Shown piece by piece: positions 15,298 through 22,342 of a stretch of 31,431 nucleotides of DNA. Numbering within the stretch: position 1 is the first letter of the stretch; each line of letters opens with the position of its first letter. The notes under the pieces were generated by a model. It did not search any database. It was not told the origin of the DNA and saw nothing but the letters and a program-made list of their open reading frames with translations. Origin of the DNA: CAXMQS01 sp036446035 (GTDB taxonomy: Bacteria; Actinomycetota; Acidimicrobiia; Spongiisociales; JAOTWH01); assembly GCA_036446035.1 (NCBI GenBank), contig JAZFSG010000033.1, forward strand, positions 1 through 31,431, in the 5' to 3' direction. The position numbers and the translations under genes are program-made.

Positions 15298-16736
15298 GGG
15301 CACGCTTCGCCCCGTCGCCAACGGGGTTTCTCCATATCGGCAACGCCAGGACCGCCTTGTTCAACTGGCTCGCCGTTCGCAACGCCGGCGGCGAGTTCAT
15401 CGTGCGCTCGGACGACACCGACACGGCACGTTCGACCCCAGAGTTCGCCCAGGACATCCTCGATGGACTGCGGTGGCTCGGTCTCGACTGGGACGAGGGC
15501 ATCGAGGTTGGGGGCCCCCACGGCAGCTATCGACAGAGCGATCGCTTCGACCGGTATCGCGAGGTGGCGGCGAGCCTGACAGCGGCCGCCAAGGCCTACC
15601 CCTGCTTCTGCACAGCCGAGGAGCTAGACGAGCGCCGGCAGCAGGCTCGTGACGAGGGCAAGCCACCCGGCTACGACGGTCGGTGCCGGAAGATCGATCC
15701 CGAGGAAGCATCCTCGCGCGTCGCAGCGGGGGAGTCGGCGTCACTGCGCTTGGCGGTGCCCCGGCCAGGAGCAACCACATTTCGTGATGTCGTCCGTGAA
15801 GACATGAGCTTCGACCACGAGACCATCGACGACTTCGTCATCCTGCGCTCCGATGGTTCGCCGACCTATCACCTGGCCTCTTCGGTGGACGACATCGACT
15901 ACGGCATCACCCATGTCATCAGGGGCGAAGACCTGCTGTCGTCAACGCCGAGGCACATCCTGATCGCACAGGGCATGGGGGCGGAGCCACCCACGTACGT
16001 GCACCTGTCGCTGCTGATGGGGCCGGACGGTTCCAAGCTGTCGAAGCGCCACGGTGATACGTCACTTCATGCCTATCGCAACGCCGGGTTCGTTGACGGC
16101 GCCGTCGTCAACTACCTCTCGCTGCTCGGTTGGTCGCCGGGCGGGGACGACGACATCGTTTCGCGTGACGACGCGGTGGCACGGTTCTCTCTCGACGACG
16201 TGTTGAAGAATCCCGCCGTGTTCGACCCCCAGAAGCTGGAGTGGATGAACGGCGCCTACATCCGGGCGATGGACCCCGAAGGTTTCGCCGCCTCGCTGCA
16301 GCCGCTTGTCGAGGCAGACCTGGAGCGTCCACTAGAGGCAGCGGAGATGGCGGCGCTGACGCAGCTGGCGCCCCTCGTGCAGGAGCGCACCAAGCTGCTC
16401 ACCGAGGTGGCGCCGCAGGTGCGCTTCCTCTTCGGAGACCCGGTCTACGACGACAAGTCGTGGGACAAGGTGATGACTACACCCGAGGCCCTCGTGGCGC
16501 TGGGTGGGGCGTCCACCACCCTTGAGGGGGTAGGGGACTGGAACACGGCTGCCATCGAGGAGGCGTTGCGGGCAATGCTGGAGTCGGTTGAGCTCTCTCC
16601 CCGCAAGGGGCTGCAACCGATCCGGGTGGCGGTGACGGGATCGTCGGTGAGCCCACCACTGTTCGAGTCGCTCGAAGCCCTGGGCAAGGACAAGTCGCTG
16701 ACGCGCATCCGCGTCGCCTCGGAGCGAATCGGCTAA
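15294..16736 (+). CDS. gltX: Glutamyl-tRNA synthetase
   Basis: 480 aa with a GTG start (GTGA overlap with the FAH gene). Class I synthetase motifs are intact: HIGH as HIGN (residues 14-17) in FAPSPTGFLHIGNARTALFNW, and KMSKS as KLSKR (248-252). Other family blocks are RSDDTDTARS, RGEDLLSSTPRHILIAQ, YLSLLGWSPG and FDPQKLEWMNGAYIR. It charges tRNA-Glu; with gatCAB close by and no glutaminyl-tRNA synthetase in view, it is probably non-discriminating and also makes Glu-tRNA(Gln). Discrimination cannot be read with certainty from sequence. It is the last gene of the operon; a small GCGCG-AAA-CGCGC hairpin lies about 30 bases downstream. Confidence 0.96.
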   Translation: MRARFAPSPTGFLHIGNARTALFNWLAVRNAGGEFIVRSDDTDTARSTPEFAQDILDGLRWLGLDWDEGIEVGGPHGSYRQSDRFDRYREVAASLTAAAKAYPCFCTAEELDERRQQARDEGKPPGYDGRCRKIDPEEASSRVAAGESASLRLAVPRPGATTFRDVVREDMSFDHETIDDFVILRSDGSPTYHLASSVDDIDYGITHVIRGEDLLSSTPRHILIAQGMGAEPPTYVHLSLLMGPDGSKLSKRHGDTSLHAYRNAGFVDGAVVNYLSLLGWSPGGDDDIVSRDDAVARFSLDDVLKNPAVFDPQKLEWMNGAYIRAMDPEGFAASLQPLVEADLERPLEAAEMAALTQLAPLVQERTKLLTEVAPQVRFLFGDPVYDDKSWDKVMTTPEALVALGGASTTLEGVGDWNTAAIEEALRAMLESVELSPRKGLQPIRVAVTGSSVSPPLFESLEALGKDKSLTRIRVASERIG

Positions 16737-16846
16737 GCGACCATTCGCATTGTTGAACCCTGCCCGGCGCGAAACGCGCTGCGATCGGGGAATGACCGCC
16801 CAGGCCCGAAGACGGCCTGTGACCAAGCAATGGAAGGGCGAAACGT

Positions 16847-16875
16847 CGGCTGGCAGCCCCTGTCGCAGCCAGCCG
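16847..16875. promoter_or_regulatory. Inverted repeat upstream of the EEP gene (operator or terminator)
   Basis: CGGCTGGC (16847-16854) and GCCAGCCG (16868-16875) form a perfect 8-base inverted repeat with a 13-base loop. It ends 17 bases before a TAGGGT -10 box, so it covers the -35 position and could be a repressor site. No T-run follows, which argues against a classic gltX terminator. The rest of the 207-base gap holds no gene. Confidence 0.45.
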
Positions 16876-16892
16876 AGAGCAGGTCGGGATTG

Positions 16893-16898
16893 GTAGGG
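16893..16898 (+). promoter_or_regulatory. -10 box (TAGGGT) of the EEP gene
   Basis: TAGGGT within GGTAGGGT matches the box used elsewhere in the window. The ATG is 45 bases further and has its own GGAGGA site, so this transcript would carry a short leader. Confidence 0.5.
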
Positions 16899-16943
16899 TG
16901 ACGCGGCGACGCGGGCAGGGGCGATTCGGACGGAGGATCCGCG

Positions 16944-18242
16944 ATGGCGACGGCCAAAGAGTTCACGCCGCGGGAGTGGACCAAGATCCGCAGAACGCTC
17001 AACAAGGACCCTATCGGTTTCGGTCTTCCTGAATACGTCTACGGATCTTTGGTGGTTGCCTCGTTCAACATCCGCAAGTTCGGAGCGGTGCGCAACGCAG
17101 CTAGCCGCGACAAGGGCCGCGACGGGAACACGATGCGCTTCCTGGCTGACGTCTGTAAGCACTTCGACCTCATCGCAGTTCAGGAGGTCTTGGACGACAT
17201 GACCGGCATTCGCAAGCTGCGGGAGATGCTCGGGGACGAGTACGGGCTGATCGTTTCAGACATCGTTGGCACCTTCCCGGGTGAGAGAGGTAACGAGGAA
17301 CGGCTCGCATACCTATACAACCGACGGGTCGTGCATCGCGGCGAGTTGGTGGCGGAAGTATCGACCAGTCGAACCAAAGTGCTCAAGACCCTCGCCGAGC
17401 ACCACACGGAGATCTTCGACAACATGGCCAAGGAGCCAACTGCCAAAAGGTGGCGCGCGTTCAGCAAGGAGGTTGCTTCCGCCATAGCCGAGGGCAAGCG
17501 ACCACCGCGCCGCCAACCTGCCTTCAGGCCAGAGGTTGACAGGTTCCTCCAGTTCATCCGCTCACCGTTCGCGGCGAGCTTCGAGGTACGGGCACAGCCA
17601 GGGGCAGAGCGCTACACGTTCTTGGCCGTGAACGCTCATCTCCATTACGGCCGCAAGATCGATCGTCAGCTGGAGGCGGCGGCGTTGGTCGAGTGGATTC
17701 TCGGCAAGGTGCGGTCTGGCGATGCCGACAACGTTCTACTGCTTGGTGACTTGAACTTCGACTTCGATAGACCAAAGAGGGATCTGGCCCGGATCAGAAA
17801 GCGGTACGAGGAGCTTGGCGGTCTGGAGACCGCCGCAGGGAGGCAGGTGTACGTGAGCTTCCCATTCATCGTCGGGCACCCGCGGCCCAAGCAGAACCAT
17901 CCTCCCAACGAACTGTTCCGTACCAACATCCGGCTGGACCAGACCTTCGACCAGATCGGTGTTTTCTCGCGAGACGCCCGCCTGCGCAAGTATGTGGAGA
18001 CCACTCCCGACGCTGCCCATTCACCCAACGAAGCCTGGGGGATGCAGCCGACAGGGCCCGACTACGGAGTCTTCAACTTCACGGAGCTCTTTTGCCAGGC
18101 ACTCCACAACAAGTCGTACGCCGAACTCACCAAAACTCAGCGGGCGGCGCTGGTCAAGCGATACGAGCACAATGTGAGCGATCACATGCCCATCTGGTAC
18201 CGGGCACCCCTGCCCAAGGCGAAGACGGGTTTTCCGACGTAG
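16944..18242 (+). CDS. Endonuclease/exonuclease/phosphatase (EEP) family protein
   Basis: 432 aa, larger than a bare EEP domain. The ATG has GGAGGA six bases upstream. DNase I-like catalytic residues are in place: Asn42 in VASFNIRKFG, Glu81 in VQEVLDD, a His in VNAHLHYG (around 232), Asp269 and Asn271 in LLGDLNFD, and Asp413-His414 in VSDHMPIW. Residues 140-200 form a charged insertion between the Glu motif and the beta core. No signal peptide or membrane helix, so cytoplasmic. Family members cut DNA, RNA or phosphoesters of lipids and sugars; the substrate cannot be told. It has its own promoter with an inverted repeat and lies 192 bases upstream of the TIR gene on the same strand. A nuclease role in stress or defence is possible but inferred. 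Confidence 0.85.
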   Translation: MATAKEFTPREWTKIRRTLNKDPIGFGLPEYVYGSLVVASFNIRKFGAVRNAASRDKGRDGNTMRFLADVCKHFDLIAVQEVLDDMTGIRKLREMLGDEYGLIVSDIVGTFPGERGNEERLAYLYNRRVVHRGELVAEVSTSRTKVLKTLAEHHTEIFDNMAKEPTAKRWRAFSKEVASAIAEGKRPPRRQPAFRPEVDRFLQFIRSPFAASFEVRAQPGAERYTFLAVNAHLHYGRKIDRQLEAAALVEWILGKVRSGDADNVLLLGDLNFDFDRPKRDLARIRKRYEELGGLETAAGRQVYVSFPFIVGHPRPKQNHPPNELFRTNIRLDQTFDQIGVFSRDARLRKYVETTPDAAHSPNEAWGMQPTGPDYGVFNFTELFCQALHNKSYAELTKTQRAALVKRYEHNVSDHMPIWYRAPLPKAKTGFPT

Positions 18243-18388
18243 GTGATCCAGGTCCAAGCCACTTGCGTAAGCTTGGCCGAGCGGCTCTGTGAGGCCACAG
18301 GCGTTCGGACTAGCGGGAGAGCCCAACGCCTGACCCTCAGGAGCGCCCGCACTGGCTTTCGTTCCAAGCAAGGGCCTCGTGGGCCCGC

Positions 18389-18394
18389 TACCGT
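18389..18394 (+). promoter_or_regulatory. Possible -10 box (TACCGT) of the TIR gene
   Basis: TACCGT lies about 40 bases before the ATG at 18435, leaving a leader of about 33 bases containing GGATGGGGG as ribosome binding site. The 192-base gap before the gene contains nothing else I can support. Confidence 0.35.
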
Positions 18395-18434
18395 TGGCGA
18401 GAGCCGCGAAAGCTGAGCCAGGATGGGGGCGCAG

Positions 18435-19952
18435 ATGGCTCTGATCAACTGTCCCGAGTGTGGGAACCAGGTGTCGGACCGGGCACCTGCGTGCCCCCAT
18501 TGCGGCTTCCCTATAGCGGATTCGCAGCGTCCCGCCGACGGCACGTCGCAAGTCTCGGATGCAAAGACGACACCGCCGACCGTCAGCGCGCCTGAGCCGG
18601 CAGAGAGGGATCCAGTTCCTTCGGAATCCGCGGCCGCAGCGGACGAAATCCCTACGTCGGTCAAGGAGACACCGCTCGAGGAGGCACCGGCCCCAGCCCA
18701 GCCCAGCCGGTCGAGGCAGCCGAAAGCCAGTGCCAAGCCACAGCGGGCTCGCCAACCCGCGGCCAGTGGGCACGTATTCGTTAGCTACAAGTCCGAGGAT
18801 CGAGAAAGAGCCAGCCTGATGGCCGAAGCGCTGGAGCGTCGTGGATGGCCCGTTTGGTGGGATCACGAGATTCAAGCTGGGCAAGCGTTCCGGCGGGTCA
18901 TAGCAGAGGCACTCGACGCCGCCGTCTGTGTTGTCGTGCTGTGGACGGAGTTGTCTGTCGAGTCCGAGTGGGTACAGGAGGAGGCCCAGGAGGCGAAGGC
19001 CCGCAGCGTCCTCATACCGGCACTGCTCGACGACGTCCGTCAGCCGCTCGGCTTCGGCCAGACCCAGACGGCGAACATCATCGGCTGGGGTGGGGACTCG
19101 AGCGATCCCATGCTGGACGATCTGCTGCGAGGAGTTGCCACATTCTTCGGGCTTGTCGAGGTGCCCCCGCTGCTCGACCATGCACAGTGGGAGGCGATCG
19201 CGGCCTCGGCGAGCGCCGCCCGGAGCAAGGCGGCTGCTGCCAGAGCCACAGAGGAACGTGCCGCGGCCGACGCTGCGACCGACGCTGCGAAGCAGGCGGC
19301 GGCCGAGCGTGAAGCCGCGGCTCTAGCGGGGGAGCGAGAGGCGGAGGCGGAGGCGGCGAAGCGAGAGGCGGAGGCGACGGCGGCCGCCGAGCGGGCGACG
19401 CAGGCAGCCGAGGAACGCGAGGCCGCCATGGCCGCCGAGTTGGCCGAGGAGCATGCAGAAGAGGTCCGCGCAGCCGCCATCCGCGTTGCCCAAGTCGCCG
19501 AGGAGGCAGGGGCGAAAGCGGGAGCAAAGGCCGCCGAAGCGGTCGTCGCCAGAAGAGACTGGATCAGATTTCCCCGAGAGGGGGTGGCGACATTGCTCGG
19601 CGGGATCCTTGTCGCAATCTCGGCCTCTCTCCCTTGGATGGGAGACTTGACGGCTCGTGATTACTCGCTCGATTACCTGGTGGACTATGAAGTTGGGCCG
19701 GGGGGCAGCAGCATGGGAGTGCTGCTGCTGGTGTTGGCGATCGCCGGAGGCCTGCTCGCTCTCGTGCGGATCCCTCGCTGGATCACCGTGATCTTCGGGG
19801 TCGTTGTCATCGCGGTAGCGATGGTGTTCCTCGTAGAGGTGCTGAGAGAGTTGCTGAATGAGGACGATGACGCCAGCGAGTTCTTCCAGGTGGTCGGCCT
19901 CGGCCCCGTTGTCGCCCTAATCGGTGGCTCTTTGATGCTGAGCGGGCGCTGA
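18435..19952 (+). CDS. Zinc-ribbon / TIR-domain / coiled-coil membrane protein
   Basis: 505 aa from ATG 18435, chosen because the zinc-ribbon consensus starts at MALINCPECG and GGATGGGGG lies upstream; an ATG four codons earlier is possible. Order: zinc ribbon with Cys6, Cys9, Cys20, Cys23; Pro/Ala-rich linker to about 110; TIR domain 112-240 (HVFVSYKSEDRERASLMAEAL, GWPVWWD, ELSVESEWVQEEAQEA, IIGW); long Ala/Glu coiled coil 255-372; then four membrane helices near 384-402, 427-445, 449-468 and 485-503. The ESEWVQEE block is where bacterial TIR NADases carry the catalytic Glu, so Glu182 or Glu183 is the candidate. Bacterial TIR proteins can cleave NAD+ or act as scaffolds, often in antiphage defence. 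No cyclase or SIR2 partner is nearby; the EEP gene is the closest companion. Confidence 0.87.
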   Translation: MALINCPECGNQVSDRAPACPHCGFPIADSQRPADGTSQVSDAKTTPPTVSAPEPAERDPVPSESAAAADEIPTSVKETPLEEAPAPAQPSRSRQPKASAKPQRARQPAASGHVFVSYKSEDRERASLMAEALERRGWPVWWDHEIQAGQAFRRVIAEALDAAVCVVVLWTELSVESEWVQEEAQEAKARSVLIPALLDDVRQPLGFGQTQTANIIGWGGDSSDPMLDDLLRGVATFFGLVEVPPLLDHAQWEAIAASASAARSKAAAARATEERAAADAATDAAKQAAAEREAAALAGEREAEAEAAKREAEATAAAERATQAAEEREAAMAAELAEEHAEEVRAAAIRVAQVAEEAGAKAGAKAAEAVVARRDWIRFPREGVATLLGGILVAISASLPWMGDLTARDYSLDYLVDYEVGPGGSSMGVLLLVLAIAGGLLALVRIPRWITVIFGVVVIAVAMVFLVEVLRELLNEDDDASEFFQVVGLGPVVALIGGSLMLSGR

Positions 19953-19981
19953 GCGGCCGGAGGCCCCTCCCTGCTCGTTGG

Positions 19982-19987
19982 TACGGT
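19982..19987 (+). promoter_or_regulatory. -10 box (TACGGT) of the interrupted gene
   Basis: TACGGT followed by 7 bases and the ATG at 19995, the same geometry as the leaderless genes here. The promoter of the broken gene therefore appears intact. Confidence 0.5.
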
Positions 19988-19994
19988 GGTGTTC

Positions 19995-20396
19995 ATGGAA
20001 CCTGACATCGCCGCCAGGCTGGCTGCGGTCCACGACGCTCTGCGAGAGCTCCCTGATGATGCCTTCGCCGAGAAGTATTAGCTTCTGAAGCGCCAGGACG
20101 CACTCCGGGAGGAAGCCGCCCAGTTCGCCGTAGATCTTGACATCGAGCGCACCGACGAGGATCTGCTCGCTGAGCTGGCGGGCCTGCGGTCACAGCTCTC
20201 CGAACTGGAGAAACAGAAGATCGATCTGGTTACGCAGGCTGGTTCGGCGTCTGCCGGCGAGATGGGCAACTTGGGCGGCGTCTCGCTGAACGCCCAGCTG
20301 ATGGTCGCCGGTGGCGCCGCCCGCCTCCAGGCGAGGATCGGTGTCCTCAAGGGAGTCCTCAGCGATCGCGGCGTCGAGGTGCCGGAGGCGAGCTAG
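19995..20396 (+). pseudogene. Coiled-coil protein gene interrupted by one amber codon
   Basis: The frame from ATG 19995 to TAG 20394-20396 spans 133 codons and is open except for TAG at 20079-20081 (codon 29). Before it: MEPDIAARLAAVHDALRELP then DDAFAEKY. After it the same frame continues with good coding character: LLKRQDALREEAAQFAVDLD, a Glu/Leu-rich helix (LLAELAGLRSQLSELEKQK), and LMVAGGAARLQARIGVLKG. One base change from GAG to TAG would explain it, since Glu fits between AEKY and LLKRQ. No start codon suitable for re-initiation follows closely. The product would be a short cytoplasmic coiled-coil protein of unknown role. A sequencing error or very recent inactivation are both possible. 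Confidence 0.75.
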
Positions 20397-20536
20397 CGCC
20401 GTCGGGGCTATGCCGAGCGGGCGCTGACCGTTGGTTTCAGCCGTAGTCCGGCAGGAGGGTCCACGCGAAGTCGATAGGACGCTTAGCGCCCGATGAACAC
20501 ATCAAGTAGGTTCCCCTGGTGGGCGTGGCTGAGTGT

Positions 20537-20551
20537 CGATGTTGAACATCG
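20537..20551. promoter_or_regulatory. 15-base palindrome, possible operator
   Basis: CGATGTT-G-AACATCG is a perfect inverted repeat with 7-base arms around one base. It ends 36 bases before the ATG at 20588. A TAGGTT box at about 20507 could be the -10, placing the palindrome just after the transcript start. The rest of 20397-20587 shows no gene. Confidence 0.45.
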
Positions 20552-20587
20552 CGGGTTCCGCCCCTGGAAGAAGCTGGAGGTTTTCTT

Positions 20588-21196
20588 ATGTCCGATATGC
20601 CATTGGCACCCGCCGCTGTGGTGATTCAGTACCCGGTCGGGGATTTCGACCATTGGAAGGGCACGTTTGATGCTCATGAGGCCGACCGCATCGAGGCCGG
20701 GTTCTTGGGACACCACATCAACCGCGCCGAGAGTGATCCCAACTCGTTGGCGGTGTTTCTTGCAGTAGGGGATGTAGATAAGGCCAAGGCCTATGCGACC
20801 TCTGACAAGGTCAAGGCGTTGATGCAGGAGGCCGGCGTGATGGGTCAAGCCGAGGTGACGTGGGTCACTCCGGTAGCCGAAGATGTTGTGTGGGATCGCG
20901 AGCTTCCGGCCGTAATGGTCATCCACACCGTCGCCGACTTTGATGCCTGGCTTGCCGGTTATCTGAGTCCCGAGGCCGACGAGATGCGGAAGTCCGCAGG
21001 CATCATCGGTCATGCCGCCAATCAGGGGGTCGAGAACCCGTTGCTGGCCCTCGTGTACCACCAAGCCGAGTCCTTTGATGCAGTGCGCGCCCTGACCAGC
21101 TCGGACGAGTTGCGACACGTGATGAAAGATGCCGGCGTGACATCTGAGCCCGAGTTCAGCTACCACACCGGGGGCTGGGGCAAGTTCTACCAGTAG
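20588..21196 (+). CDS. Tandem ferredoxin-like (dimeric alpha/beta barrel) protein
   Basis: 202 aa. The start has GGAGG 7 bases upstream. The protein is one domain written twice. Repeat 1, about residues 9-95, runs VVIQYPVGDFDHWKGTFDAHE, an AGFLGHHINR segment, and MQEAGVMGQAEVTWV. Repeat 2, about 106-195, runs VMVIHTVADFDAWLAGYLS, SAGIIGHAANQ, and MKDAGVTSEPEFSY. The V-x-DFD-x-W opening and the AGV-near-the-end pattern resemble small antibiotic-biosynthesis-monooxygenase/YciI-like alpha/beta-barrel proteins, which usually form dimers; this fusion would make a built-in pseudo-dimer. No signal peptide, no membrane helix. Function unknown. It stands alone, with a palindrome upstream that may control it. 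Confidence 0.78.
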   Translation: MSDMPLAPAAVVIQYPVGDFDHWKGTFDAHEADRIEAGFLGHHINRAESDPNSLAVFLAVGDVDKAKAYATSDKVKALMQEAGVMGQAEVTWVTPVAEDVVWDRELPAVMVIHTVADFDAWLAGYLSPEADEMRKSAGIIGHAANQGVENPLLALVYHQAESFDAVRALTSSDELRHVMKDAGVTSEPEFSYHTGGWGKFYQ

Positions 21197-21266
21197 GGCA
21201 CTGGCGTTCTGCGAGAGGGGCAGGGCGGCGTCCGTAGACGCGCGCCACAGGTCAAGCACCCCTACC

Positions 21267-21315
21267 CCCGGACCTTCGGGCCGGGTACTCCCCCCCACCG
21301 CTCGCTTCGCTCGCT
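21267..21315. repeat. GC-rich hairpins after the alpha/beta-barrel gene
   Basis: CCCGG (21267-21271) and CCGGG (21281-21285) form a 5-base stem, and GCTCGC is repeated directly (21300-21314) around TTC. It may end transcription of the rightward gene, but no T-run follows. Nothing else is supported in 21197-21333. Confidence 0.35.
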
Positions 21316-21333
21316 GGAGGGAGAGACGAATTA

Positions 21334-21355
21334 GCCCCGGGCTTTCGCCCGGGGC
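21334..21355 (-). terminator. Strong hairpin downstream of the tRNA genes
   Basis: GCCCCGGGC and its complement form a perfect 9-base stem around TTTC (GAAA loop on the minus strand). It lies 12 bases after the 3' end of tRNA-Glu in the direction of transcription. It is followed by TAATTCG rather than a long T-run, so it is an imperfect intrinsic terminator or a 3'-end-stabilising structure. Confidence 0.6.
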
Positions 21356-21367
21356 GCTGTTCTGCAG

Positions 21368-21440
21368 TAGCCCCGACCAGATTTGAACTGGCGTTACCGC
21401 CTTGAGAGGGCGGCGTCCTAGGCCTCTAGACGACGGGGCC
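21368..21440 (-). tRNA. tRNA-Glu (anticodon CTC)
   Basis: 73 bases folding as a standard cloverleaf. The acceptor stem is GGCCCCG paired to CGGGGCT (first pair G-U). The D-arm contains CTAGAGGCCTAGG, the anticodon arm is GCCCT-CTC-AAGGC, and the T-loop is GTTCAAATC. The 3' end is not encoded as CCA. It is the second tRNA of a Gln-Glu pair; it supplies Glu-tRNA for protein synthesis and is charged by GltX. Confidence 0.95.
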
Positions 21441-21442
21441 AG

Positions 21443-21456
21443 GCGCTTCGTAGCGC
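21443..21456 (-). other. Small hairpin between the two tRNAs
   Basis: GCGCT and AGCGC pair around a TCGT loop in the 18-base spacer between tRNA-Gln and tRNA-Glu. It could guide processing of a joint tRNA precursor; no more can be said. Confidence 0.4.
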
Positions 21457-21458
21457 TG

Positions 21459-21530
21459 CTCGGGGGGAAGGACTCGAACCCTCAATGACAGGACCAGAAC
21501 CTGTTGTGTTGCCAATTACACCACCCCCGA
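21459..21530 (-). tRNA. tRNA-Gln (anticodon CTG)
   Basis: 72 bases. The acceptor stem is TCGGGGG with CCCCCGA, position 73 is G, and CCA is not encoded. The D-arm is TGGTGTAATTGGCAACA, the anticodon arm ACAGG-TTCTGGT-CCTGT gives CTG, and the T-loop is GTTCGAGTC. In organisms without glutaminyl-tRNA synthetase this tRNA is first loaded with Glu and then amidated by GatCAB, which is encoded in this window. A TATCCT box at 21541-21546 (minus strand) could start transcription just before the 5' end; co-transcription with the SDR gene 26 bases upstream is also possible. Confidence 0.95.
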
Positions 21531-21556
21531 AAGGGCGGCAAGGATACCAACTCGCC

Positions 21557-22264
21557 TCAGGCTTTTCCGTAGACCGGAATGGCGGCGCCACTGACGACGG
21601 AGGAGGATTCGTCGGCGACGAACGCCACCACCTCGGCGATGTCCTCGGGCTTGGGCCACTCCATGTACTCCGCCCAGCGGAGCGACTCGCGTGTTGCCGG
21701 GGTGTCGATGACGGCGGGTACGACTGCGTTGGAGGTCACGTTGGTGCTCCGCAGTTCGTTGGCGACGGTCTGAGCCAGTGTGATGACGCCGGCCTTGGCG
21801 ATGTTGTAGGCGACCTGGCCAGAAGGTGCCTCGTAGGCGGCCCGGCTGCCGATGGTGATGATGCGTCCCCACTCGGCCTCGCGCAGATGAGGAATCGCAG
21901 CACGGACTGTGAAGAAGGCAGAGCGCAGATTGACATCGATCATGTGGTCGAACCGGACGTCGTCCGTGTCCTCCGTGTCGCGGCCTCCCGCCCAGGCGCC
22001 GACGAAAGCACAGGCCACGTTGAGGTGACCCCAGCGTTCGGTGGCTTCCTTCATGAATGCGCCGACCGCTTCGCCGTCCGTGGCGTCAACGCGTTTCAGG
22101 AGGAGGTCGTCCTCCGCTAGGCCAACCTCCTTCTCGAATGAAGTCCCTTCTTCGGGGATCAGATAGGTGACTGCGAGCTTGAAGCCGGTGTCGGCGAGGC
22201 GTCGCGCGACGGCCTTGCCGAGTCCGCCTGTGCCGCCGACTAGGGCTGCGATTTTTGTGTTCAT
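21557..22264 (-). CDS. SDR-family NAD(P)-dependent oxidoreductase
   Basis: 235 aa from ATG 22264; an in-frame TTG six codons upstream is less likely because a CATAAT box lies six bases before the ATG. Cofactor site GGTGGLGKAVARRLA near the N-terminus (TGxxxGxG family pattern with G in place of T). Active site: Ser in TIGSRAAYEAPSGQ, then YNIAK with catalytic Tyr and Lys. The usual NNAG stretch is replaced by ACAFVGAWAGG. Length and motifs fit classical FabG-like SDRs. Substrate unknown. It is divergent from the ABC ATPase gene (78 bases between starts) and lies just upstream of the two tRNA genes on the same strand. Confidence 0.9.
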   Translation of the reverse strand: MNTKIAALVGGTGGLGKAVARRLADTGFKLAVTYLIPEEGTSFEKEVGLAEDDLLLKRVDATDGEAVGAFMKEATERWGHLNVACAFVGAWAGGRDTEDTDDVRFDHMIDVNLRSAFFTVRAAIPHLREAEWGRIITIGSRAAYEAPSGQVAYNIAKAGVITLAQTVANELRSTNVTSNAVVPAVIDTPATRESLRWAEYMEWPKPEDIAEVVAFVADESSSVVSGAAIPVYGKA

Positions 22265-22270
22265 CGGTGG

Positions 22271-22276
22271 ATTATG
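22271..22276 (-). promoter_or_regulatory. -10 box (CATAAT) of the SDR gene
   Basis: CATAAT on the minus strand, one base from TATAAT, is six bases before the ATG. This geometry implies a leaderless transcript. Confidence 0.5.
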
Positions 22277-22307
22277 CCTCAACGGAACCTGCGACCCGTT
22301 CGTTTGG

Positions 22308-22319
22308 TAGCGTTAGGGT
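22308..22319 (+). promoter_or_regulatory. Twin -10 boxes (TAGCGT, TAGGGT) of the ABC ATPase gene
   Basis: TAGCGT directly followed by TAGGGT, then AGGAGG at 22329-22334 and the ATG at 22343. Either box could set the start; both would leave a short leader containing the ribosome binding site. Confidence 0.45.
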
Positions 22320-22342
22320 GCGATTTCCAGGAGGACGCACAT

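Noticed and set aside
20079..20081. Amber codon as a programmed pyrrolysine or readthrough site
   Set aside because: No pyl genes or stimulating structure are seen, many genes here end normally in TAG (gatB, ppc, pyk), and Glu at this spot is the simple explanation.
20078..20350. 90-residue minus-strand frame in the interrupted gene
   Set aside because: It is the mirror of the coiled-coil frame, has no promoter or ribosome binding site, and its Ser-rich composition is typical of antisense shadow.
16944..20396. EEP, TIR and interrupted gene as one operon
   Set aside because: The gap of 192 bases before the TIR gene and separate -10 boxes for all three speak for separate transcripts. Kept only as a neighbourhood hypothesis.
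21300..21314. Direct repeat GCTCGC-TTC-GCTCGC as a mobile-element end
   Set aside because: No matching inverted copy, target duplication or transposase was seen; it reads as part of a GC-rich intergenic hairpin cluster.
21368..21530. tRNA genes as an integration site
   Set aside because: No duplicated tRNA 3' end, integrase or island boundary lies in the flanking sequence.
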